A stretch of 15,616 bases of DNA from Planctomycetota bacterium (GTDB lineage: Bacteria; Planctomycetota; Planctomycetia; Pirellulales; UBA7805): contig JAUWIQ010000006.1 in the NCBI GenBank assembly GCA_030605285.1, forward strand, positions 1 to 15,616, given 5' to 3'. The translations under genes were made by a program, and so were the position numbers. The notes beneath the pieces were generated by a model. The model was not told the origin of the DNA. It did no database searches and was given only the letters and a program-made list of their open reading frames with translations. How positions within the stretch are numbered: position 1 is the stretch's first letter; every line of letters begins with the position of its first letter. This document shows, piece by piece, positions 7,865 through 14,205 of this stretch.

Positions 7865-7886
7865 TCGCTTACTCATTTTGCGATCA
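7862..7886. repeat. Perfect 7-bp stem-loop overlapping the lexA stop codon
   Basis: TGATCGC (7862-7868) contains the lexA TGA stop and pairs perfectly with GCGATCA (7880-7886) across an 11-base loop. No T-tract follows on either strand, so it is not a canonical intrinsic terminator. Further along, a run of eight A (7926-7933) gives a U-tract on the minus strand downstream of the response regulator gene, but the only stem before it is the three-base-pair CCG/CGG. Confidence 0.35.
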
Positions 7887-8008
7887 GAAATTAGGCCCTG
7901 CTCTTAACGCGCTTGCCAGATTTCGAAAAAAAAGCCCGTAGCGGATGGACTCCTCCTCGCGCCCTGATCGTTCGGTGGCACGAGTCGATGGATTCGACAG
8001 GTGAGAAC

Positions 8009-9382
8009 CTATTCAGATTCCTTCAGGAGGGACTGGTTTAGCTTGTTGTAAAGTGTTTTGAGACTGATGCCAAGTTCCTCTGCTGTCTTGGGCTTGTTTC
8101 CGTCGTTGCGCGTGAGTGCCTGCTCGATGGCTTGCATTTCAAGATCTCGAAGAGTCAGGGTTCCAATGTTTGTCATTTTTAAGCTTCGTATACGACGGGT
8201 CTCGAAATTATTTGGCAGATGTTCTGGGAGAATGGGCCCTGAATCACACAAGATTGAGGCATGTTCAATCGCGTTGGCCAGTTCTCGTACGTTGCCAGGC
8301 CAGGAGTGACTCGAGAGAACTTTGATTGCCTGAGGGGAAATCTTTTTTGCGGTTGAGTGCGAGGGCCGAAAACGATTTAACAAATGCTCAGTCAATAACG
8401 GCAGATCTTCAATGTGTGTCCGAAGCGAAGGCAACGAAATTTCAAAGGTATTAATGCGAAACATCAAGTCTTCGCGAAAATCGCCTGCGACTACCATATC
8501 CTGCAAATTCCGGTGCGTTGCACAAAGCACCCGCACGTCAAATACGAAGGAATCGTTCTCGCCAACTCGACGAATCTCACCACTTTCAAGAAAACGAAGA
8601 AGTTTTGCCTGCATCGCTTTCGGTAATTCGCCGATTTCGTCCAGGAATAAGGTTCCTCCACTGGCGACCTCAAAAAGTCCTTTACGATTGTCATTCGCAC
8701 CAGTAAACGCACCTTTACGATGACCAAAGAGTTCGCTTTCGATCAGACTCTCGGGCAAGGCGCCGCAATTAATTGCTACAAACGGTTTGTCTGCACGCTT
8801 GCTCTGGTCGTGTAGTTCGCGCGCGGCCAGTTCCTTGCCCGTGCCAGTTTCTCCAAGAACAAGCACGGTCGAGTTTGTAGGAGCCACTTTAGTGATTAGG
8901 TCACGGACATTTTTTATTGCCTCACTATTACCAACCAAACGAGCGGATCCCTGCAGTTGTTTGACACTGCGTTTGAGTGCGACACACTGGTTTTTTAGAT
9001 CGCGCTTCTCGCAAACTTTATTGAGAACATTTTCCAGTTCGACAAGTGTGCATGGTTTTGTGAGATAATCGAAAGCGCCATGGCGCAAAGCAGCAATTGC
9101 AGTTTCGATGGAAGACTTTCCAGTCAGGACAATGGCATCTGTATCTGGCGCGAGTTCAGCTGCTTTTTCGATAACACCGATACCGTCGATTCCGGGCATG
9201 TTGAGGTCGATCAGGAGACAGTCATACGTATTACGCTCTAATGCTGCGACCGCGGTCAGGCCATCCGGACAGACAGTGACTTCGTGCCCCATTCTGGGCA
9301 GTTCCTCGCTCATCAATTCCTGCAAATGTTTTTCATCATCTGCAAACAGAAGTTTGAGTCCTGTTGTCGGTTTGCTGGCGAT
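8009..9382 (-). CDS. Sigma-54-dependent response regulator, NtrC family (ATC start proposed)
   Basis: This is a full three-domain activator: receiver, AAA+ and Fis-type helix-turn-helix. It is expected to open sigma-54 promoters after phosphorylation by the kinase encoded just upstream. With the proposed ATC start at 9382 it has 457 residues: acidic pair Asp15/Asp16, phosphoacceptor Asp59, Thr87 and Lys109 in the receiver; Walker A GETGTGKE (177-184); the sigma-54 contact loop GAFTGA (224-229); Walker B GGTLFLDEI (242-250); HTH at about 429-449. No in-frame ATG, GTG or TTG precedes the acidic pair. TTG 9325 would delete it, and CTG 9349 would start at FADDE and lack the first beta strand. ATC 9382 lies seven bases after GGAG (9393-9390) and gives MASKPTTGLKLLFADDE. 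Either a rare ATC start is used or an ATG has been mutated or misread. The kinase gene ends 81 bases upstream, in the same frame. Confidence 0.85.
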   Translation of the reverse strand: MASKPTTGLKLLFADDEKHLQELMSEELPRMGHEVTVCPDGLTAVAALERNTYDCLLIDLNMPGIDGIGVIEKAAELAPDTDAIVLTGKSSIETAIAALRHGAFDYLTKPCTLVELENVLNKVCEKRDLKNQCVALKRSVKQLQGSARLVGNSEAIKNVRDLITKVAPTNSTVLVLGETGTGKELAARELHDQSKRADKPFVAINCGALPESLIESELFGHRKGAFTGANDNRKGLFEVASGGTLFLDEIGELPKAMQAKLLRFLESGEIRRVGENDSFVFDVRVLCATHRNLQDMVVAGDFREDLMFRINTFEISLPSLRTHIEDLPLLTEHLLNRFRPSHSTAKKISPQAIKVLSSHSWPGNVRELANAIEHASILCDSGPILPEHLPNNFETRRIRSLKMTNIGTLTLRDLEMQAIEQALTRNDGNKPKTAEELGISLKTLYNKLNQSLLKESE

Positions 9383-9389
9383 TTGAATT

Positions 9390-9393
9390 CTCC
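9390..9393 (-). promoter_or_regulatory. Ribosome-binding site that decides the response regulator start
   Basis: On the minus strand AAAAAGGAGA covers 9398-9389, with GGAG at 9393-9390. Its spacing to ATC 9382 is seven bases. To the alternative ATT at 9388 it is only one base, and the CTG and TTG alternatives at 9349 and 9325 have no comparable site. It therefore points to the ATC codon as the start. Confidence 0.6.
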
Positions 9394-9463
9394 TTTTTAG
9401 TACGTCTGAATCTGTTCTACAAATTTTGGCTATTCTCTGAATCGCTTTTGGGTAGATGCCGTT

Positions 9464-11062
9464 TTATGCCGCCTGATAATGTAGCGTTTTTGTTTTTTCT
9501 TTTTTGCCTGCCAGTGGCAATAAGATATGAAATTGCGAACCCTTGCCGGTGCCGATACTTTTTGCCTCGATCCGTCCACCATGGTCTTGAATGATGCGAT
9601 GCGCAATCGATAAGCCCAAACCAGTCCCCTGACCATCTTTCCGCTGTGTGAAAAAGGGCTCAAAAAGGTTCTGCTGCACCTCTTCCGTCATGCCACAACC
9701 GTTGTCTGAAACCACAATTTCCGCCATCCCCTCGCGAATTCCCAAAGTCAAAGTGATGCTGCCCTCGCTATCGACGCTATCCATGGCATTCGTGATCAAG
9801 TTGAGAATGACTTGTTTAAGTCCCTGGGGATTCGCAGTGGCCATGATCGATTTGCAGGGCTTGAGCTCAATATGTTTTTGTTGTGTCTTAATCAATGGCC
9901 CAACCATTTCAACAATGCCCTGGACCAAACTCCGCAAATCAGTATTTTCCTCCGTTCCATCACCGGTTCTCGAAAAATCCAGAAGCTGTGCGGTGATTTC
10001 CTTGCAGCGAAACGCTTCTTCTTGGATCATGCGCAGGTACTTGTGGATGGCATCCACCTGTTCTTTATCGATAACGGTATTTTCTTCCAATCGTTGCTCA
10101 AGGGATTCAGCACAAAGGGCAATCGATGCCATGGGATTATTGATTTCGTGGGCCACACCCGCTGCCAGGAAGCCCACACTCGCCAATTTTTCACTGCTCA
10201 CCATTTGGATCGTTCTCTGTTCCACTTTCTGATCCAAGTCGTTGCATATGATTTGGAACTGATCGGTCATGTTGTTCATCGCTTCGGCAAGTTCTGACAT
10301 CTCATCATGACCCGGCAAATAAATTCGGTAATTGAAATCGCCCAAGGCAACGCGTCTCGATCCTTCAATCAGTGCACGTAAGGGCTTAAAAATCCAGATT
10401 ACGAATAGCTTAATAAATATGAGAATCATACCAGTGGCCAGCAGAATACATGCCCAAGTGGTCACAATGAGAGTTCGATAATGAATGCGGACACTATCGG
10501 CCAAGGTCCGTATGCGTGTATGAAGGTAGCTCGGAAGCTCCACGCTAAATTGCTGTAGACTTTGAAGGTCTTTGTCAATTTGTTCAACTTCAGCTTCATC
10601 AATGATCCAGTCAGGATCACGAGTTATGCCTTCAATATGTGACAAGATGCTTTCTATTCTGTGTGCCGTCTGGCGCTCCTTATGACCATGACCAATACCG
10701 GATGCATTCCACTCATTACCGCGCAGTTGCTTGCGGTACTGGATTAACGTTTGCTCAAATGTCTGCAAAGATAGGCCGAATTGCTCGCGTAAAATGGGAT
10801 AGCGGGTAACAGGCTTTTGAGAGCTCGTGCGATAGAGGTTATGCAATTGATCAATCTCAGTGAGCGTGACACGAAGATCGGTTACCTGCTGGCCCAGTGC
10901 AGTGGCGAATGGCAACTCGTCCGCTCGGCGATTAATGCTTTTGACGAGGTTGCGATATGAATACAGTCCAATCAGGCCCGCCGTTGAGAGCGTGGCCATG
11001 AGGACCAGCAGCAGCAGGAGCATGAGACACAGCTTGTATCGAATGGGCCATTTAGCGAGCAA
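9464..11062 (-). CDS. Membrane sensor histidine kinase (HAMP, HisKA, HATPase)
   Basis: The kinase presumably phosphorylates Asp59 of the sigma-54 regulator encoded next. I start it at TTG 11062 (532 aa), because a perfect AGGAGG (11074-11069) lies six bases upstream and the protein then begins directly before TM1. A GTG at 11143 would add 27 residues that contain this SD. TM1 is about 11-33, an extracytoplasmic helical sensor region about 34-197, TM2 about 198-225 and HAMP about 226-280. The phosphoacceptor is His305 in GVAHEINNP. The ATPase domain has the N box NLITNAMDS (421-429), G1 DNGCG (453-457), the F box FEPFFT (467-472) and G2 GTGLGLS (479-485). The sensor region is mostly amphipathic helix and its ligand is unknown. 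The stop is TAA 9466-9464. Confidence 0.93.
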   Translation of the reverse strand: MLAKWPIRYKLCLMLLLLLVLMATLSTAGLIGLYSYRNLVKSINRRADELPFATALGQQVTDLRVTLTEIDQLHNLYRTSSQKPVTRYPILREQFGLSLQTFEQTLIQYRKQLRGNEWNASGIGHGHKERQTAHRIESILSHIEGITRDPDWIIDEAEVEQIDKDLQSLQQFSVELPSYLHTRIRTLADSVRIHYRTLIVTTWACILLATGMILIFIKLFVIWIFKPLRALIEGSRRVALGDFNYRIYLPGHDEMSELAEAMNNMTDQFQIICNDLDQKVEQRTIQMVSSEKLASVGFLAAGVAHEINNPMASIALCAESLEQRLEENTVIDKEQVDAIHKYLRMIQEEAFRCKEITAQLLDFSRTGDGTEENTDLRSLVQGIVEMVGPLIKTQQKHIELKPCKSIMATANPQGLKQVILNLITNAMDSVDSEGSITLTLGIREGMAEIVVSDNGCGMTEEVQQNLFEPFFTQRKDGQGTGLGLSIAHRIIQDHGGRIEAKSIGTGKGSQFHILLPLAGKKEKTKTLHYQAA

Positions 11063-11068
11063 CGGCGA

Positions 11069-11074
11069 CCTCCT
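11069..11074 (-). promoter_or_regulatory. Perfect Shine-Dalgarno that sets the kinase TTG start
   Basis: AGGAGG (11074-11069 on the minus strand), then six bases, then TTG 11062-11060. This is the strongest ribosome-binding site in the window and argues for the shorter kinase. Confidence 0.75.
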
Positions 11075-11131
11075 TGTCGCTCGTAGTTCAATCTGCCACA
11101 CCGCGAAAAATGTTGGGTGGCAACTCCTGCC

Positions 11132-11147
11132 AGATGTTGACACATCT
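11132..11147. repeat. Perfect 6-bp inverted repeat upstream of the kinase gene
   Basis: AGATGT (11132-11137) and ACATCT (11142-11147) flank a TGAC spacer in the 186-base gap between the permease and kinase genes. It could be an operator or an intercistronic mRNA structure. It overlaps the upstream GTG codon that I rejected as a start. Confidence 0.3.
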
Positions 11148-11248
11148 TGAGCCGGAGAAGTCTAGCATTCGGATAGGTGCGAAACAAGCCAGAAGCTGCT
11201 TCAGGATGCTAGCAATGAAACCATCAGCAACGGCAACTACGTGTCTGA

Positions 11249-12430
11249 TCAATATCGCATGACTCTTCTGATCAGAATCGCACTCCAGATTACCAGCGTT
11301 ATGTTGCCCAGCCATACGCAATAGGGGGGCCACTCGCCATTTTTTGCCTGCTCGATACTGATCATCAGGACAGGATAATAGACAATTAAAATAGGCAAAA
11401 AGCAAAGAAAAAAGGTGGTCCAGAATTCACCATGGCGCCGGCGAATTGCCAAGGGCGCACCGACTGCGACGAAAAATAGGCAACTAAATCCTGCCGCCCA
11501 TCGCCGATGCGGCTCGGTGTTTAAACGAAATATTTTTGCCTTTTCCCCGGCGATTCCCCGGCTTAGAGATTCGCCCGACTCAAATAGTTTTTCAAAATCC
11601 CCTGAAACCATTTTGAAGGCGGAGGTCACCGCAAGTTGTTGTTCAAAGGATTCGATACGCTTGTTTTGAATAATGACTTCTTGAGGGATCTCGCTGAGCG
11701 CCATTTGCGATGGACTGCCTCGAGACTGTGATTTTCGAGCCGCGCGATTCAGCGGTATGACGCGAGTGATAGTGTCGGGGAATACGCCTTCCACGTCACC
11801 ACCAACCGCACTGCCATTATGCATTAAAATCGTGAGAGAATCATTCTCTACATCGGAGTGGAGTTCTGCCCATTCGGCGCGAATAACAATTGTTGGAGAT
11901 TGTCCAGACGGCTTGAATGTAAGTGTTGGATGAATCAGACGTTTCCCCTCAACCGATTTTACATTGATCGAAAATTGGTTGGTATAATGTGAACCGTGAT
12001 TTTTTAAACGGCTATAAGCAACTTCCTCAATGGATTCGAGTACAATGCGCTGCATCCCCCGTCGACCCCAAGAGACTGCAAGGTCATTAAGCCAAACGGT
12101 GGTAAAACTAAGTAGAACAAAGGCGGCTAAGCTTGGCCAAAGGATCCGCCAGGGTGAAATGCCGAGTGCCTTGATTGCAATAATTTCATTGGAAGAGGCC
12201 AGGCGTCCAAAAACCAGACAGGCAGCGAACAGAGATGTTGCGGGAATCGCAAAACGCAGGGCATCTGGGAGAATATAGGGTAACAATTCAGCGATTTGGG
12301 AGAACTGAAGTCCCTGCAAGTGGAGCTCACGGATGATCACAAACAGTAGCATGACCGTTGTGATCGCACTGATGGCGATCAGAAAGACAGCCAGCAGCTG
12401 CGAGAGGACGTATCGCGTGAAGATGTACAT
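11249..12430 (-). CDS. LptF/LptG-family permease (YjgP/YjgQ)
   Basis: Members of this family form the membrane part of the ABC exporter (with LptB) that lifts lipopolysaccharide from the inner membrane. The 393-residue protein (from ATG 12430) has the expected plan: three N-terminal membrane helices, a periplasmic beta-jellyroll-type region (roughly 130-300) and three C-terminal helices. The typical N-terminal stretch LFAACLVFGRLASSNEIIAI contains the conserved G-R-L-x-x-x-x-E segment before TM3. LptF and LptG cannot be told apart here, so no symbol is given. The frame could start at TTG 12460, but ATG 12430 places the start just before TM1 as in homologues. Neither start has a clear ribosome-binding site. 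It lies between the PP2C and kinase genes on the same strand. No LptA, LptB or LptC gene is visible. Confidence 0.88.
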   Translation of the reverse strand: MYIFTRYVLSQLLAVFLIAISAITTVMLLFVIIRELHLQGLQFSQIAELLPYILPDALRFAIPATSLFAACLVFGRLASSNEIIAIKALGISPWRILWPSLAAFVLLSFTTVWLNDLAVSWGRRGMQRIVLESIEEVAYSRLKNHGSHYTNQFSINVKSVEGKRLIHPTLTFKPSGQSPTIVIRAEWAELHSDVENDSLTILMHNGSAVGGDVEGVFPDTITRVIPLNRAARKSQSRGSPSQMALSEIPQEVIIQNKRIESFEQQLAVTSAFKMVSGDFEKLFESGESLSRGIAGEKAKIFRLNTEPHRRWAAGFSCLFFVAVGAPLAIRRRHGEFWTTFFLCFLPILIVYYPVLMISIEQAKNGEWPPYCVWLGNITLVIWSAILIRRVMRY

Positions 12431-12490
12431 GAATCGCAAATAACCAAGGAATCGCGGCAAAGAAAAAATGCTGAGCGTTATTTTGCGGCT

Positions 12491-12504
12491 ACCCCAGAAG
12501 GGGT
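12491..12504. repeat. Intercistronic hairpin between the PP2C and permease genes
   Basis: ACCCC (12491-12495), loop AGAA and GGGGT (12500-12504) form a GC-rich five-base-pair stem in the 104-base gap. On the minus strand it is not followed by a U-run, so it more likely stabilises or marks processing of a joint mRNA than terminates it. Confidence 0.3.
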
Positions 12505-12534
12505 CAATACGAATCGAGCTCTGACGACCCGCAA

Positions 12535-13830
12535 TCAGAACAAATCAACGTGGGAATCGCTGATCTGTTGTGCAGAATTGCGATTTTTGAAAGCGGCGAC
12601 TAAAAAGGAAATTCCCCGGCTATAGTGGTAAATGCCACCCTTCAAATCGTTGTTGTGAATGGCTTCGCTTGCACGTTCGATGATCGTATCGTAGTTCTGC
12701 CATTCGATTGGGGTGCCGTTCTGCTCTGCCGTTTGTCTTAATTCCGCTACCATGTTGGCGAAATTTTCAACGGTATTGGTAGAAGGCTTGCAATCATAGC
12801 TTCGATAGGGCCCTCGGCCGAACATTTGGACCGGTTGCGCTACTAAAGTGTCTTCTTCATTCGAATCAAATTTTTGCAAAATAGCGATAATGCCAGCAAC
12901 GGTGGCACCGATGCCGCAGAAAACACCCCAAAATGGTTCCTGCAAAACAAATAGCACGATGGCCACAATCGATAACAGGAAGGCCGTAATCCAAGTAAAG
13001 GGGATCCCATTCGGTGGAGACGTTTCCATCGTGTTCACATTGTTTTGGGCAACAGGCGGATGGTCCACCTGGACCACAACGACTGAAATATTATCGGGCC
13101 CTCCGCGAAGGTTTGCTAGGTCGATGAAGGTGCGCGCCGCCTCAGCCGGTGGCATGCAGCCAAGGATAGTACCGATTTGCTGATCACTGATCGGCCCAGT
13201 CAATCCATCACTACAGAGCAGATAGACATCGCCCACAATTATTGGGAAGGGCCCCTCCAGGTCGATCTGGACTGTCGGGTTAGGTCCCAGGGAACGCGTG
13301 ATGATATTTTTTGGCAAATGCATTTCGGCGGCCTCCGGCGATACCCGCCCGGTGGCCTGCATTTCCCAAACAAGGCTATGGTCAAAAGAGAGTTGGTCCA
13401 ACTGCCCATTTCGTAATCGGTAGATGCGGCTGTCGCCCACGTGTGCCACAATTGCACCTTCCGGAAGCAGCAGTAATGTACTGCAGGTCGTGCCCATCCC
13501 CTGAAATTCCAGGTCTACCTGTCCCCGCTGAAAAATAGTCTCGTTGGCTTCGATCATCGCTTGTCGCAATGCAGGTACAGGTTCCGTAGCCAAATCCTTG
13601 GAATAGGAATGGGGGATGCTGTCTGCTGCTAGCTTACTGGCCAATTCCCCGGCAGCATGTGCACCCATGCCGTCTGCAACCAGGAAAAGATGTCCTCTTT
13701 TCCTCCAAAAGGCCTCGTCGCTGGAGACCAGAGTATTTGTAGCATCCTGGTTGTTCTTGCGCCGCATTCCTACATCTGAGAGCGACGCAAACCGGATACA
13801 CCGTTCGAATTGAGGAAGATTCTGCATCAT
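12535..13830 (-). CDS. PP2C-type protein phosphatase with C-terminal membrane anchor and helical tail
   Basis: This metal-dependent Ser/Thr phosphatase resembles Stp/PrpC, the partner of Hanks-type kinases. The domain fills about 10-256 and keeps the metal-binding and core motifs: DVGMRRKNNQD (19-29), ADGMGAHAAGE (52-62), GMGTTCSTLL (111-120), HVGDSRIYRLR (130-140), CSDGLT (206-211) and GGPDNISVVVV (243-253). Two close hydrophobic helices follow at about 280-297 and 299-318, so the phosphatase is tethered to the membrane with its catalytic domain in the cytoplasm. A tail of about 110 residues ends in a predicted helical segment (355-417) like those seen on other planctomycete phosphatases; I cannot name a domain for it. 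ATG 13830 is immediately followed by ATG 13827, with no good ribosome-binding site for either. It is the first gene of the four-gene minus-strand block. No protein kinase is in the window. Confidence 0.9.
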   Translation of the reverse strand: MMQNLPQFERCIRFASLSDVGMRRKNNQDATNTLVSSDEAFWRKRGHLFLVADGMGAHAAGELASKLAADSIPHSYSKDLATEPVPALRQAMIEANETIFQRGQVDLEFQGMGTTCSTLLLLPEGAIVAHVGDSRIYRLRNGQLDQLSFDHSLVWEMQATGRVSPEAAEMHLPKNIITRSLGPNPTVQIDLEGPFPIIVGDVYLLCSDGLTGPISDQQIGTILGCMPPAEAARTFIDLANLRGGPDNISVVVVQVDHPPVAQNNVNTMETSPPNGIPFTWITAFLLSIVAIVLFVLQEPFWGVFCGIGATVAGIIAILQKFDSNEEDTLVAQPVQMFGRGPYRSYDCKPSTNTVENFANMVAELRQTAEQNGTPIEWQNYDTIIERASEAIHNNDLKGGIYHYSRGISFLVAAFKNRNSAQQISDSHVDLF

Positions 13831-13942
13831 ATCTAAGTCGCAAGATTGCCAGTCGGAGGAACATGTTCTGTCTTCCGTAACACTTTCATGCCCGAAAAAA
13901 ACCAGAAGCGGCCCATTTCTGCCAACACGGTACTGACCCTTC

Positions 13943-13957
13943 GCTAGCTAGCTGCCA
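13943..13957 (-). promoter_or_regulatory. Sigma-54-like -24/-12 element upstream of the PP2C block
   Basis: On the minus strand TGGCAG (13957-13952), five bases, then TAGCG (13946-13942) matches TGGCAC-N5-TTGCW at most positions and keeps the required GG-N10-GC. Transcription would start near 13931, about 100 bases before ATG 13830. The site partly consists of the repeat GCTAGCTAGC, so chance is possible. The presence of a sigma-54 activator as the last gene of the block makes it plausible. Confidence 0.35.
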
Positions 13958-13998
13958 AAATCAGCAGAGAAAATATTTGTCACAAGTGATAGCATCCT

Positions 13999-14027
13999 GG
14001 GGAGTTCATTCTAACGTCCCCGTTTTT
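13999..14027 (+). terminator. Terminator-like hairpin in the lipoprotein upstream region
   Basis: GGGGAGTT (13999-14006), loop CATTCT, AAC (14013-14015), a bulged G, TCCCC (14017-14021), then G and TTTTT (14023-14027). This has the form of a plus-strand intrinsic terminator, but no plus-strand gene ends nearby. Confidence 0.35.
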
Positions 14028-14080
14028 CATAGGCCAGATGGATACGTTTCTCTGAAATTTAAGAGCAGAGAATATCGGTC

Positions 14081-14109
14081 TGGATGGTATAGCAAGCTAA
14101 AACTATACT
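14081..14109 (+). promoter_or_regulatory. Candidate promoter with overlapping inverted repeat for the lipoprotein gene
   Basis: TGGATG (14081-14086), 17 bases, TATACT (14104-14109) is a weak -35 with a good -10. The perfect inverted repeat GTATAG (14087-14092) / CTATAC (14103-14108) spans the spacer and overlaps the -10, as an operator might. Transcription would begin near 14115, about 90 bases before the ATG. Confidence 0.35.
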
Positions 14110-14205
14110 CCGGCCCATTTTTATACCTTCGTTCAGCCGTAGTCCGTGTGGTATCAGTTTCGGGATTTTATCAGAGGGACTGGTACAATCAGGTCGGTAA
14201 GTATT

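Larger units (their letters stand above)
13831..14205. other. Divergent control region between the PP2C block and the lipoprotein gene
   Basis: No gene is supported in these 375 bases. The region holds a sigma-54-like element and a mediocre sigma-70 candidate (TGGCCT 14036-14031, 17 bases, TAGAAT 14013-14008) for the minus-strand block. On the plus strand it holds a terminator-like hairpin and a promoter-plus-inverted-repeat for the lipoprotein gene. These are listed separately. Confidence 0.5.

Noticed and set aside
7926..7933. Intrinsic terminator for the response regulator at the A8 run
   Set aside because: The U-tract on the minus strand is good, but only a three-base-pair CCG/CGG stem precedes it.
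9648..10232. 194-codon plus-strand ORF opposite the histidine kinase
   Set aside because: Its Ser/Cys-rich translation is the antisense of the conserved kinase domain, and no ribosome-binding site or family resemblance was seen.
11088..11405. 105-codon minus-strand ORF spanning the permease/kinase gap
   Set aside because: It overlaps both genes out of frame, with no motif or ribosome-binding site.
14146..14205. 20-codon N-terminal extension of the PEGA lipoprotein (GTG start)
   Set aside because: It would put a polar stretch before the signal peptide; ATG 14206 gives a standard lipoprotein signal.
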